From GCA-2725625 sp964574215 (GTDB lineage: Bacteria; Pseudomonadota; Alphaproteobacteria; Rhodospirillales; UBA2165): DNA of 64,000 nucleotides. Location of the stretch: positions 62,001 through 126,000 of the forward strand of contig CAZNLR010000002.1 of NCBI GenBank assembly GCA_964574215.1. Reading direction: 5' to 3'. The position numbers and the translations under genes are program-made. Below, piece by piece: positions 18,021 through 26,447 of the stretch. Each line of letters starts with the position of its first letter. Position 1 is the first letter of the stretch. The notes beneath the pieces are model-generated. The model was not told the origin of the DNA. It saw only the letters and a program-made list of their open reading frames with translations, and did no database searches.

Positions 18021-20154
18021 ACTTACTCCCCAACACGAAGGCGCCGTCCCAGTTTTCAGGCGGGGATGTCAGGTAGTTGAGGCAGCGTTCCGACATGATT
18101 TGGGAAACCGGGTCATTGGCGGCCAAATTATTGAACTTATCCCGGGCGACAGCGAATTCGGCGATGCGGTAAAGAGCCAGGGCTTCCTCGTAGGCTGCTT
18201 TGCGGGCGAGCACCTCTTCGGACACCGTGCCGGGTTCGCCCAAGGGCTCGAAGGTGCGGGTGGGTGATTTTCGTCCCACCACCAGGACCGAATCGATTTC
18301 CCTGAACAGCATACGGTCGCCGCACAGCTCGGCGGTGCGTTCTCCGGCCATCATCCAGGTATCGTAGAACTTATTGGCCCCTTCCAGGCGGGAGCCAAGA
18401 TTGGCGGCGTCGCCCATGGCGGCGTAATTGAAGCGTCGGTAGGAGCCGATATTACCCACCAGCATTTCCCCCGAATTGATGCCGGTGCGGGCCATCAGGG
18501 GCGAATCGGCAGATAGGCCGAAGGCGCCCTTCATCCCGGCCAGCCGGGCCTCGCAGGCCAGTCCGGCGCGGACTGCATGGAGTGCATGATCGGGATCGTC
18601 CAGGGGCGCGCCGAAGACAGCGGTAATTTCGTCGGCGACGAATTTTTCAATGAACCCGCCGTAATCTTCTATAATGTCGGACATTTCGGTCAGATATTCA
18701 TTGAGAAAATGGGCCACCTCGCTGGCGGTCAGTTGTTCCGACAAGGTGGAGAATTTGGCGATGTCCGAAAACAGGATGGTCACTTCCTTGGCCTCGCCGC
18801 CCAGGGTCGGCATGTTATCGCCATCGGTCATTTTCTCGATCACGGTGGGCGGCAAATAGAAGGAGAACACCTTGCGGATATAGCGTTTGTCCTTGTCGGT
18901 AACGGCGAAACGGTAGCCCAGCATCAGGGCGAACACCGCCGCCGCCCCGATCATGGGATCATACAGAGGAACCACCAGACCGCCTTTGAAGATAAAAGCC
19001 GCAATACCGGTCCAGACCACCAGCGAGCCGACCACGGCGCCGCCCGCCGATTGAGGCGTCAACCGGAGCGTCAAAAGAGAAGCCAGGAAGCCAATGACCA
19101 GGATCACGACACCCCGTTGCCAGCGGCCCATTTCCTCCAGCGCGTCTCCTCTAAGCAGATTGTTCACGGCGGTGGCATGGATATAAACGCCGGGGATGCT
19201 GTCCCGCACCAGCCCCGCCCGGAACATACCTTTCAGGGGTTGATGGACGCACCGTTCCGTCGCGCCCGCGCCTTCGGGGCCGGTGATAAACCGTTTGGAG
19301 GTGATTTTCCGGTCTTCCACATCGAGGACCGTTCCCAGCAACACCACTTTGCCGGCAAAATGCTTCTTAAAATATTCGACGTCACCTTTTTTGGCACACT
19401 CCGCCAGGTCGGCGAAAGAATAGGTGGGTACCGCGTCCGTTCCGAAAGCGAAATTAAGGGCCATGGCATTGCGCCCGGATCCGGGAATAACGTAGTCCCC
19501 CAGTTTATAAGTGCCATCGGGCTGAGGGGTGAGGGGTGATTTTAGGGCGCGGGCGGCCAATTCCACAGCCATGGCGTTTTCGGTCCGTTTGCCTTTTTGC
19601 AGGTCCTTTGCCACGAAAGTGAGGGGCACGCGCCGAATGACGCCGTCGTCATCCTCGAACACATTGACCGAGCGGATATTGCGCTTGTTACCGACAGCGA
19701 AGCTTTGGGCGCGGTGGGGGCTCACCGGTTTGGCTTGGTGCTGGACCTTACCGAGTACGACCTTGCCCGCTTGTCCGGCGCGGCGGAGGGCGATCAAAAA
19801 TTCCCGGTCGAAATTACGCACATAGCGCTGCACCGTCGCCGGAAAAACCACGTCGAAACCGGTGATCAGAGCACCGCCTGCGGTAACGGCATTGAGAATC
19901 TTGGCGATATCCTGGGTCCACATGACTTTGGGCAGGCCCCTGAAGGGCGGCCGCTGGTAGGTCTCCTCGTCGATGGCGATCACCACGGCGGGAGAGGTGA
20001 CGGGGTCCTTTTTTTCATTAAACAACGCCTGACGCAGCCGGAACAGGCTGTCGATAGCGGCACCCTCGATGCGGTCCAAGGCGGGAAGGGAAAGTGCCGC
20101 CGTGGCCACAAAGGCGGCCAAAAAAGCGACCAGTAGATCCCGGCTTTTGGGCAT
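18019..20154 (-). CDS. CHASE2-domain adenylate/guanylate cyclase
   Basis: Membrane-bound class III nucleotide cyclase of 711 residues. A transmembrane segment at about 8-27 leads into a periplasmic CHASE2 sensory domain (roughly 30-340), then three closely spaced membrane helices (about 345-420) and a cytoplasmic class III cyclase domain (about 455-640). The metal-binding Asp464 sits in LFSDIAKFSTL, a second Asp lies in APLDDPDHAL near residue 508, and the AAMGDAANLGSRLEG segment contains the transition-state-stabilising Asn/Arg pair. ATP versus GTP preference cannot be decided by eye. It directly abuts the upstream FecR-like gene with no spacer, suggesting a two-gene sensory operon. Confidence 0.92.
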   Translation of the reverse strand: MPKSRDLLVAFLAAFVATAALSLPALDRIEGAAIDSLFRLRQALFNEKKDPVTSPAVVIAIDEETYQRPPFRGLPKVMWTQDIAKILNAVTAGGALITGFDVVFPATVQRYVRNFDREFLIALRRAGQAGKVVLGKVQHQAKPVSPHRAQSFAVGNKRNIRSVNVFEDDDGVIRRVPLTFVAKDLQKGKRTENAMAVELAARALKSPLTPQPDGTYKLGDYVIPGSGRNAMALNFAFGTDAVPTYSFADLAECAKKGDVEYFKKHFAGKVVLLGTVLDVEDRKITSKRFITGPEGAGATERCVHQPLKGMFRAGLVRDSIPGVYIHATAVNNLLRGDALEEMGRWQRGVVILVIGFLASLLTLRLTPQSAGGAVVGSLVVWTGIAAFIFKGGLVVPLYDPMIGAAAVFALMLGYRFAVTDKDKRYIRKVFSFYLPPTVIEKMTDGDNMPTLGGEAKEVTILFSDIAKFSTLSEQLTASEVAHFLNEYLTEMSDIIEDYGGFIEKFVADEITAVFGAPLDDPDHALHAVRAGLACEARLAGMKGAFGLSADSPLMARTGINSGEMLVGNIGSYRRFNYAAMGDAANLGSRLEGANKFYDTWMMAGERTAELCGDRMLFREIDSVLVVGRKSPTRTFEPLGEPGTVSEEVLARKAAYEEALALYRIAEFAVARDKFNNLAANDPVSQIMSERCLNYLTSPPENWDGAFVLGSK

Positions 20155-20814
20155 CTAGAGCCTGATGAGTTGTTGCAGCAGGGACGTGCTGTTGGTCTCG
20201 GCCAGGGGGTCGATCTTGAACAGCACTTTCCGTTGATCCGCTGTAATTCGATAGAGACCGCCGGGTTCCAGCTTCACGTTCTGCTTGCCGAGATCGATGA
20301 CGCGCCCGCTGATGGCTACCGATAGCGGCGGCTCCGTTTTATCCAGCCGCACCAGTTCGATTTTTGACGCCTTACCGGTCAACGCGACGATGGGGCTGGT
20401 GGCGTAGAGGGTCAACTGGGCCTTGGGCAGTTTCGACTTTTTTTGCTTCGATCCCGCGCGGAAGACGGTGACGGCGCTTTTACCGGCCTGCGCCGTGGTC
20501 AGCTGCATGTTGCCGCCATCGCACTCCACCCGCAGCCATTCCACCTTGCCGCCGGTCACGGTGCTTTTTTCAGAGCCGATGACGACCACGCCGCCACGAA
20601 TGGTTTCCCTCAGGCAGGACTGCAAATAGCCGAGTACAAGGGTGCCACCGGCCCCCAGATTAATTTTCTTGCCCGGCTCCAAAAAATCCATGAACTGGAC
20701 GGGCGGCGATTTCATGTTGATGTCCTCGACAATGGCCGAGGCTTCGCCCGCATGGGACGGGGGGACGGCAAGGAGGGCAATGGTAAGAGCGAATAAAAGG
20801 ACACGGACATTCAT
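20155..20814 (-). CDS. FecR-like periplasmic protein paired with the cyclase
   Basis: The probable start (ATG at 20814) gives a 219-residue exported protein with a signal peptide of about 21 residues ending PPSHA. The following segment (GKKINLGAGGTLVLGYLQSC, then VIGSEKSTVTGGKV) resembles the FecR domain, a beta-rich module found in periplasmic signalling proteins. Frame-open sequence extends 45 codons upstream but lacks signal-peptide character. The stop codon is followed at once by the cyclase ATG, so the two are almost certainly co-expressed. FecR-like proteins beside CHASE2 cyclases are a recurrent arrangement. The ligand is unknown. Confidence 0.75.
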   Translation of the reverse strand: MNVRVLLFALTIALLAVPPSHAGEASAIVEDINMKSPPVQFMDFLEPGKKINLGAGGTLVLGYLQSCLRETIRGGVVVIGSEKSTVTGGKVEWLRVECDGGNMQLTTAQAGKSAVTVFRAGSKQKKSKLPKAQLTLYATSPIVALTGKASKIELVRLDKTEPPLSVAISGRVIDLGKQNVKLEPGGLYRITADQRKVLFKIDPLAETNSTSLLQQLIRL

Positions 20815-21254
20815 GGGACATATGCACCTGGTTGCCGGAGGTACAATATGATGCCTAAAAGTAGTAGATGCCGCAATAGGGAGGCGGGGTTTTAAAACAA
20901 AGTGCGCCGGGGGATCGATTAGGTGAACGGGATACCGAAACCGACTCATTTCCGTACCCCCTCCGAGCTAACTCAAATACCGCAGCCTTCTGCGAACCAA
21001 AATAGCTCGATTAAAGGGGGTTTTCCGTACTCGTTCTAAAAAGTGTAACGGATAATAGATTTACAGCCAAAGATTATTTCGGTTACCTTATGCGGATGTA
21101 CGGAAAACAGTTGGTTTCGGTACAAGCCACAATGTCCGCTTTTGAGAATGAAGCAGACGCAATTTGATACCCTTGATTTCGGTAGCTAATAGCCAATTGG
21201 GGACATTCAATTAAAGTTTCGGAGTGTAAAAGCAGCAACTTCGGAGGCAGTAAT
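20815..21254. other. Gene-free stretch with short repeats
   Basis: About 440 bases with no convincing gene. It contains TTTCCGTAC words at 20949-20957 and 21021-21030, and the inverted copy GTACGGAAAA at 21098-21107. A degenerate inverted repeat of the GTCCGCTT...AAGCAGAC family lies at 21134-21168. The promoter of the FecR/cyclase operon should lie at its left end, but I cannot place it. Confidence 0.6.
21134..21168. repeat. Degenerate GTCYGC inverted repeat, copy 1
   Basis: GTCCGCTT at 21134-21141 faces AAGCAGAC at 21161-21168 with one mismatch. Related copies lie at 22220-22247, 22268-22292, 23498-23517 and 23542-23566, all within this accessory stretch. Confidence 0.55.
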
Positions 21255-22046
21255 TTACTTTAGTGCGATAGTATCCTTACCAACGCAGTAAATTTGTTCC
21301 GTACCAGGTCTAACCAAATACAGCCCAATATCAATTTCGCCTTGGCGCACTCTACCTTTTATCAATATATCGGTTTTCCCGGTTCTTGTCGGCCCAACAT
21401 TTTTCTTAAATTTACCATCTTCAACAATTTTTATTTGGTCAGGACCAAAGGTTCTGCCGGTTACAGTCACACTCCCATTCTCAACTTTTCCAGTCAAATT
21501 TAATTTGAATGTACGTTGTGAACAAATGACCTTACCTGTAGCTTTAAAAGAACCGTTTATATTGGCTAACTGGGACGGTCCAAGTGTCTCGCCAGATTTT
21601 CCTTGAGCGGGTTCAACTTTGTGCATTAGGGTACTATATTCACTTTTCCCAAAGCCATACCCCGTACCTTTCATCAGTAATTCTTCTAATGCTTCGAGTT
21701 TGTAGACAAGTTCGTTTCCAACGGCACTTCCAGACGGTGAGTCATCGTAAGAGGTGTATTCGCCAATCATTTGAAGTCTGCATCCCTCAATTTCGGAAAC
21801 TTTGCCTTCACCTTCTGCTGTTTTTTTCAATCCCCATCGCGGTGAAATTTCTCCCGGGCCACGTACCCAAGACCAAACAAAGGAATCACCATCTTGTTTG
21901 AATATCCATATTGAAGTACCGAATGACCACTTTCCTACCAGCCAATCCTTTACTGGCATATTAAAACAAAGTTCAGCGCTATTTGATGGGGTGGCTAAGC
22001 TAAAGTAGAAGGTTGTGGCAGCTAAAAGTAATGTCGTTATTTTCAT
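21255..22046 (-). CDS. Exported protein of unknown function
   Basis: A 263-residue product with a signal peptide (MKITTLLLAATTFYFSLATP, cleavage near residue 24) and no other membrane segment, so probably periplasmic or secreted. I recognise no domain. The body has a Trp-rich N-terminal part (VGKWSFGTSIWIF) suggestive of a beta-sheet fold, and three or four Cys that could form disulfides. Base composition is clearly more AT-rich than the flanking operons. With the next gene it forms an accessory stretch flanked by repeats. Confidence 0.7.
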   Translation of the reverse strand: MKITTLLLAATTFYFSLATPSNSAELCFNMPVKDWLVGKWSFGTSIWIFKQDGDSFVWSWVRGPGEISPRWGLKKTAEGEGKVSEIEGCRLQMIGEYTSYDDSPSGSAVGNELVYKLEALEELLMKGTGYGFGKSEYSTLMHKVEPAQGKSGETLGPSQLANINGSFKATGKVICSQRTFKLNLTGKVENGSVTVTGRTFGPDQIKIVEDGKFKKNVGPTRTGKTDILIKGRVRQGEIDIGLYLVRPGTEQIYCVGKDTIALK

Positions 22047-22219
22047 TGCAGTAGTTCCTTCAATTATAACCGAATCTGGTGATTAAATATTTGAAAGAAA
22101 GCAGCTGTCGTCTGTATACCCTCATATGCAACTCGTAATCATTCTAGGCGGTAAAAAGTAGCTGGTCAAAGCCACAGAATAATCTACATCGAAATTACAA
22201 AGATTCCGAATACCACCGA

Positions 22220-22247
22220 ATGTCCGCGTTGGGTCAGGAGCGGGCAT
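22220..22247. repeat. Degenerate GTCYGC inverted repeat, copy 2
   Basis: ATGTCCGC at 22220-22227 pairs with GCGGGCAT at 22240-22247, with one G-T wobble. Same family as the copies at 21134 and 23542. Confidence 0.55.
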
Positions 22248-22267
22248 ATTTGTATAGCCTATAATTT

Positions 22268-22292
22268 GTCCGCTTTCGGGGGAATTGCAGAC
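22268..22292. repeat. Degenerate GTCYGC inverted repeat, copy 3
   Basis: GTCCGC at 22268-22273 faces GCAGAC at 22287-22292 with the loop TTTCGGGGGAATT. The loop resembles that of the 23542 copy (TTTCGGGGGTAAA). Confidence 0.55.
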
Positions 22293-22503
22293 GCCATTTT
22301 GATCCAGTCTGATGTCTGCTGTTAGCCAAGAAACGGGCTCAGTGGTCAGTCGATAACCACCGTTTTGGCCACACTACGATGCCTCCGGGTGGGAGCCGTC
22401 CACGGCATCATTAGCGGAAGTGAAGAAAACATTTAATGATGCTGATTCGATTTAATTGGAATAGGGAAACCTATAGCAACGAATTTAAAGGTTTGATGTC
22501 AAA

Positions 22504-23295
22504 TTATTTTATCGGTCTATGAGTTGCGCGAATACCGTGCGTCTTTGCAATTTCGTCATAGAGACCCGATTTGACCAGCTTACTATATGAGGCAGCGTAA
22601 TCAGCCTTGATTTTGGCCTTATATGGATGTCTTTTAGAAATCATTGGTGATGCAAAATTCGTTTGGATTGCTGGTCGCAAGACTCGTAGCTTTTTTCCTA
22701 ACGGGGGAGTTAATTTATTCGCAACTTCAATAAATTGAGCCGGATCACTTACCAATGCCTCAAAGCGTCGCGCCATAAGCATTCTCAGCATCTTTTCTTC
22801 ATTAGGCACACGTATAACCTTGAAAAGCTGTTGATTATTGTAAAATCGTTCCATACCCCCCGCATCGCGCAATACGCCAATTCTTTTGCCTTTCAAATCC
22901 GCAAACTCTCCAGATGAAAGTGGGGATGATTTTAAAGTAATAAAATTGATACTATCTACCGTCGTATTCTCAAGATATTCAAAATCAGGATCGAAGGTGT
23001 CACCTTCCCAAGCCGCTGCAACGAGATCGAATTTCATTAATCTTGTTCGTTTTATGCAAACCGTCCATTCAGTAATAACAATTTTTACGTCGTATCCGGC
23101 ATTGTGGAACACTCGGGTGGCAATATCAGGATGAATGCCTTTAGCCGGTAATTTCTCGCCACCAAATTTACCCCATTCTAGATAGCAGATATTGAGTTTA
23201 GTCTTTTTATCCGCAGCCCAAGCCGAGCCAACAGACCAAAGCATCGTAAAAACGCAAATACCTATTACCAATCGCTTGAAAAGGGAAACTAGCAT
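22504..23295 (-). CDS. Periplasmic solute-binding protein, family 3, orphan
   Basis: A 263-residue product with a signal peptide ending near GSAWA (residue 27). The rest reads as a type II periplasmic binding fold of the amino-acid/polar-compound family (SBP_bac_3), with WGKFGGEKLPAKGIHPDIA, FDLVAAAWEGDTF and FADLKGKRIGVLRDAGG resembling family hinge and lobe motifs. No ABC permease or ATPase gene is nearby, so it may be an orphan receptor for a transporter elsewhere or a remnant of a sensory protein. It is more AT-rich than neighbouring operons and is flanked by repeat-bearing spacers. Confidence 0.75.
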   Translation of the reverse strand: MLVSLFKRLVIGICVFTMLWSVGSAWAADKKTKLNICYLEWGKFGGEKLPAKGIHPDIATRVFHNAGYDVKIVITEWTVCIKRTRLMKFDLVAAAWEGDTFDPDFEYLENTTVDSINFITLKSSPLSSGEFADLKGKRIGVLRDAGGMERFYNNQQLFKVIRVPNEEKMLRMLMARRFEALVSDPAQFIEVANKLTPPLGKKLRVLRPAIQTNFASPMISKRHPYKAKIKADYAASYSKLVKSGLYDEIAKTHGIRATHRPIK

Positions 23296-23497
23296 AAAAA
23301 TTATCCTTATAAAGCTAGCACTTGTTTGTGTACGTAATTAAGAAAGCACACTATGAATATTAAAGCTACCGCATGTGTTCCATGAGATATATTGCTTCAT
23401 TTTACCTGTCGAATATTGAGCGGCTTGGATATTACCTACCTCAATAACATCGGTTTCAGAATTGGCTCATCTGAGTTCTTTTAGATATGATGAATGT

Positions 23498-23517
23498 CTG
23501 CTAAGGGTCATTAGCAG
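23498..23517. repeat. Inverted repeat CTGCTAA/TTAGCAG
   Basis: A perfect seven-base stem with loop GGGTCA, preceded by ATGT. It resembles the other GTCYGC copies in the stretch. Confidence 0.55.
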
Positions 23518-23541
23518 CCGGAATTTGACCAGGTTGATTTC

Positions 23542-23566
23542 GTCTGCTTTCGGGGGTAAAGCAGAC
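23542..23566. repeat. Perfect GTCTGCTTT/AAAGCAGAC inverted repeat
   Basis: A nine-base perfect stem (23542-23550 with 23558-23566) around loop CGGGGGT. It is the best-preserved member of the local repeat family. Confidence 0.7.
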
Positions 23567-23725
23567 ATGTTCAGCCCATACTGAAACCCCTGGTTTTCCG
23601 TACACCCTCAAATTGCCCGTACCAAATTGAAATTAAGCGCCAAGCAGGCTGGACATTAGCCTGCACTTTCGGGCGCATAGTTGATGTCTCTTTACGGTAT
23701 GAAATAAAGGGAAAACCCAGATAAA

Positions 23726-24259
23726 CTAGTTCAGCTTTTCGGGCAATTCCTTGATGGCGTCGTTGACCAGTTCGTCCGCTTTGTCGCCTTTGACGTTTTC
23801 CGCCAGTAGCTGGTGGGTGGCTGAGAGGGCGATTTCGGTGGTCATGGCGCGGACTTCCGCCGTCGCTTCGATTTCGGCCTGCTGAATTCTGTCCATGGCC
23901 AATTTTTCCCGTCTTTTCAGGGACGCTTCCAGGTCCGACGTCATGCGGTCCTTCAGGGCCTTGGCTTCCTCGCGGGCCTGGGTCACGATATCTTCCGACT
24001 CTTTTTCGGCGTCGGCGATTTTGCGCTTGTAGCTGGCCAGCATATCCTGGGCCTCTTCGCGCAACTTGGTCGCTTCTTCGATTTTGCTCCTGATTTCCTC
24101 GATCTTGCCGTCGAGGGCCACCGTCACCAGTTTCCACACCGGTTTGGCCAGCGACACCACCAGAATAACGAACGCAACGGCAACCCAAAAGGATGTCGAA
24201 TGATAGAATGGTGCACCGTGAGCAGCGCCTTCCGTAGCGGCGTAGGCTGTTCCGATCAT
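23726..24259 (-). CDS. atpF: ATP synthase F0 subunit b
   Basis: Peripheral-stalk subunit holding F1 against the membrane sector. It has 177 residues. One N-terminal membrane helix (about 24-43) is followed by a long charged coiled coil (LDGKIEEIRSKIEEATKLREEA onward) and a C-terminal segment that contacts delta. The start overlaps the b' stop by one base (TGATG). It is the last gene of the F0 operon here; F1 genes are not in the window, as is usual for alphaproteobacteria. Confidence 0.94.
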   Translation of the reverse strand: MIGTAYAATEGAAHGAPFYHSTSFWVAVAFVILVVSLAKPVWKLVTVALDGKIEEIRSKIEEATKLREEAQDMLASYKRKIADAEKESEDIVTQAREEAKALKDRMTSDLEASLKRREKLAMDRIQQAEIEATAEVRAMTTEIALSATHQLLAENVKGDKADELVNDAIKELPEKLN

Positions 24260-24750
24260 CAGGCGTTCTCCTTCAAGGCGGTTTCAACGGCTGACGTTGT
24301 CGCCTCGTCGCCGGGCTCGACACCGATCAGCCGTTCGGTCGCTTCGGCGGCTACGGCCACGGCGGCTTCCCGGATGCCGGAGATAGCCGCATTCTTGGCT
24401 TCTTCGATCCGCTGTTCGGCAGCCTTGATGTCGGCGACCAGCTGCTCGCCCAATTCATCGTGGCGGCGCTGGGATTCGGACGACATTTCCTGCGTGGCTT
24501 CGTGGATGGCGCTTCTTGCCTGTTCACGGGCCTCTGCCATCGCCTTTTCATAGGATTCCGCCTCGGCCTCGGTCTCGGCTTTCAGGCTTTCCGCCAGATT
24601 GAGATTATCGTCGATCTTTTTCTGGCGTTCTTCCATGACCTGGGTAATCCGCGGCACGGCGCTCCGCGACATGATCAGATAGAGGGCGATAAAGGTAATC
24701 GCCAGCCAGATCAATTGAGGCGGAAAGGTCGAAATGTCTAATTGAGGCAT
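24259..24750 (-). CDS. atpF2: ATP synthase F0 subunit b'
   Basis: Second, diverged b-type stalk subunit. It has 163 residues: an N-terminal membrane helix (FPPQLIWLAITFIALYLIM) then an acidic coiled coil from about residue 40. Its position directly before atpF and after atpE matches the b/b' heterodimeric stalk of photosynthetic and related alphaproteobacteria. Translationally coupled to atpF. Confidence 0.93.
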   Translation of the reverse strand: MPQLDISTFPPQLIWLAITFIALYLIMSRSAVPRITQVMEERQKKIDDNLNLAESLKAETEAEAESYEKAMAEAREQARSAIHEATQEMSSESQRRHDELGEQLVADIKAAEQRIEEAKNAAISGIREAAVAVAAEATERLIGVEPGDEATTSAVETALKENA

Positions 24751-24792
24751 CTAACAGAGTCCCAACAATCGAATCTTAAACAAAACCGAAAA

Positions 24793-24837
24793 GCGGCGGC
24801 AACGCTTACAGCCGCATCCGGTCAGTCTTTGACCCGG
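24793..24837 (-). other. Two small hairpins between atpE and the b' gene
   Basis: GCGGC (24793-24797) can pair with GCCGC (24811-24815), and CCGGTC (24818-24823) with GAC(C)CGG (24831-24837). On the transcript they lie just after the atpE stop. Hairpins there could protect the upstream atpE message, whose product is needed in many copies. This is inference. Confidence 0.35.
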
Positions 24838-24839
24838 TC

Positions 24840-25064
24840 TTAGGTGAACAACACCAAGAACGAGATCAGCAGCGCGTAGAGCGCAACGGCTTCAACCAGC
24901 GCGAAGCCCAGCATCGCCATGCCGAAAACGTCGCCACGGGCGGCTGGATTGCGGGCAATCGAACTGATCAGAGATGAGAAGATGCTACCGATACCGGTGC
25001 CGACACCACCAAGGCCGATAACGGCAAGGCCGGCGCCGATCATTTTTGCAGCGTCTAATTCCAT
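24840..25064 (-). CDS. atpE: ATP synthase F0 subunit c
   Basis: Proteolipid forming the rotating c-ring. It has 74 residues with two hydrophobic helices. The Gly-rich first helix (GLAVIGLGGVGTGIGS) packs the ring, the polar loop has ARNP (37-40), and the proton-carrying carboxylate is Glu58 in GFALVEAVALYAL. There is no obvious sodium-ligand pattern, so proton coupling is likely. Confidence 0.96.
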   Translation of the reverse strand: MELDAAKMIGAGLAVIGLGGVGTGIGSIFSSLISSIARNPAARGDVFGMAMLGFALVEAVALYALLISFLVLFT

Positions 25065-25116
25065 GATTAAGTCTCCTAACTAAAAATCAAAATTACGAAT
25101 TGGTTCAAAATAAAAA

Positions 25117-25842
25117 TTAATGCAAGTGGATCGCGTCATGCAGGTACAGGCAGGTCAGAACCGTAAAGACATAAGCTTGCAGGAACGACACGATAACCTC
25201 GAATCCCGTCAACGCGACATCGACCGCCAAAGGCGCCCAGCCGCCGATAAAGCCTAGCCCGACGATAAAGCCGGCGAACACTTTCAGCATGGTATGGCCC
25301 GCCATCATGTTGGCGAACAGCCGGATGGAGAGCGTCACCGGGCGGGACAAATAGGACACGATTTCGATGGGCACCAAAAGCGGCGCCATGACGATGGGTA
25401 CGCCGTCGGGGAAGAAATAGGTGAAAAACTTAAAGCCGTGGCGGACCAAAGCGATAATGGTGACGCCGATAAACACGGCAATCGCCATCCCGAAAGTCAC
25501 GATAATATGGCTGGTGAAGGTGAAGCTGCCCGGAATCAGGCCGATCATATTGCCGAACAGGATGAACATGAAAAGCGTGAAAATGAAGGGGAAGTATTTG
25601 CGGCCTTCCGCGCCCACATTGTCCCGCACCATGGAGCCGACAAACTCGTAACAGAGCTCGGCGGTCAATTGCCACCTTCCCGGCACCAAAGCCCGGCCCC
25701 GCATGCTCATGGTCAGGAACAAGGTGACCACGGCGACGGTAATGACCATAAAGGCGGCGGAATTGGTAAAAGAGGCGTCGACACCGGCAACCGGAATATC
25801 GATGATCTTTTTGATTTCAAACTGTTCGAACGGATTTGCCAA
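25117..25842 (-). CDS. atpB: ATP synthase F0 subunit a
   Basis: Membrane subunit forming the two proton half-channels against the c-ring. It has 241 residues with five or six hydrophobic segments. The essential arginine is Arg174 in LSIRLFANMMAGH, and FPFIFTLFMFILFGNMIGLIPG marks the conserved helix around residue 90. It lies between atpI and atpE. Confidence 0.96.
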   Translation of the reverse strand: MANPFEQFEIKKIIDIPVAGVDASFTNSAAFMVITVAVVTLFLTMSMRGRALVPGRWQLTAELCYEFVGSMVRDNVGAEGRKYFPFIFTLFMFILFGNMIGLIPGSFTFTSHIIVTFGMAIAVFIGVTIIALVRHGFKFFTYFFPDGVPIVMAPLLVPIEIVSYLSRPVTLSIRLFANMMAGHTMLKVFAGFIVGLGFIGGWAPLAVDVALTGFEVIVSFLQAYVFTVLTCLYLHDAIHLH

Positions 25843-25886
25843 CGTTCATCAATCCTTTTAAATAACTACGCCTTCAAAATACTGCT

Positions 25887-26276
25887 TCATTCCTCGCCGC
25901 CGTCATCCTTACTTTCGGAAGACCGCGAACCCGGAATATTTCCTCCCACACCGCCAAAACCCTGGGCGGCGCGGAAAACGTTCAAGAACCCAGCGGCGGC
26001 GCCAATGAAAAAGAAGGCGACCATAAACCACGGCTTGGTTTCCAACCAATAGTCCAGCAGAAGACCGATGCCGATCCCGACTCCCAGTGCAGCCACCAAT
26101 TCGGTGCCGATACGAAGAGCCAGAGCCACTCCGCCTTTCGGTAACGCCGACATTCCGCCACGCCCCGGCTTCGCGTCAATTCCGCGAGCGCGTCTTAAGC
26201 GTGTGTCAAAGTCCTCATCAGATGCATCCTTGCGGATTTTGTCCTCTTGGACTTGCGGATTTTTTTCCATGCTCAT
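25887..26276 (-). CDS. atpI: AtpI-family protein
   Basis: Small membrane protein encoded before F0 subunits, reported to help c-ring assembly or Mg handling. The start at ATG 26276 gives 129 residues; ATG 26270 is equally possible, and a 40-codon upstream extension looks untranslated. A charged N-terminus is followed by two hydrophobic helices (about 55-80 and 85-105), with GIGIGLLLDYWLETKPWFMV typical of the family. It is the first gene of the atp operon, 171 bases after the smc stop. Confidence 0.88.
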   Translation of the reverse strand: MSMEKNPQVQEDKIRKDASDEDFDTRLRRARGIDAKPGRGGMSALPKGGVALALRIGTELVAALGVGIGIGLLLDYWLETKPWFMVAFFFIGAAAGFLNVFRAAQGFGGVGGNIPGSRSSESKDDGGEE

Positions 26277-26447
26277 CGCAGGAACGCCCAATGTTGATAG
26301 CCATGGGCAGTCGGCAGAAAACTCCTTCCGGACGAAGTCGCGCCAATGGATTCGCGACGGAACATATAGTTCGGGCCGGGGACTGTCAAGATTCAATGCC
26401 CTTATTGTAACTTATTGATTTATAACAGTTATTTAGATTTTTTACGG

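Larger units (their letters stand above)
22047..22503. other. Gene-free stretch with GTCYGC repeats
   Basis: About 457 bases without a supported gene. It contains two degenerate inverted repeats (22220-22247 and 22268-22292), between two genes on the minus strand. Composition is AT-rich. Confidence 0.6.
23296..23725. other. Gene-free stretch with inverted repeats downstream of atpF
   Basis: About 430 bases without a supported gene. It contains CTGCTAA/TTAGCAG at 23498-23517, the perfect stem GTCTGCTTT/AAAGCAGAC at 23542-23566, TTTTCCGTAC at 23594-23603, and the perfect 7-bp stem GCAGGCT/AGCCTGC at 23644-23664. The last may help end the atp transcript, although no T run follows on the minus strand. 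Confidence 0.6.
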
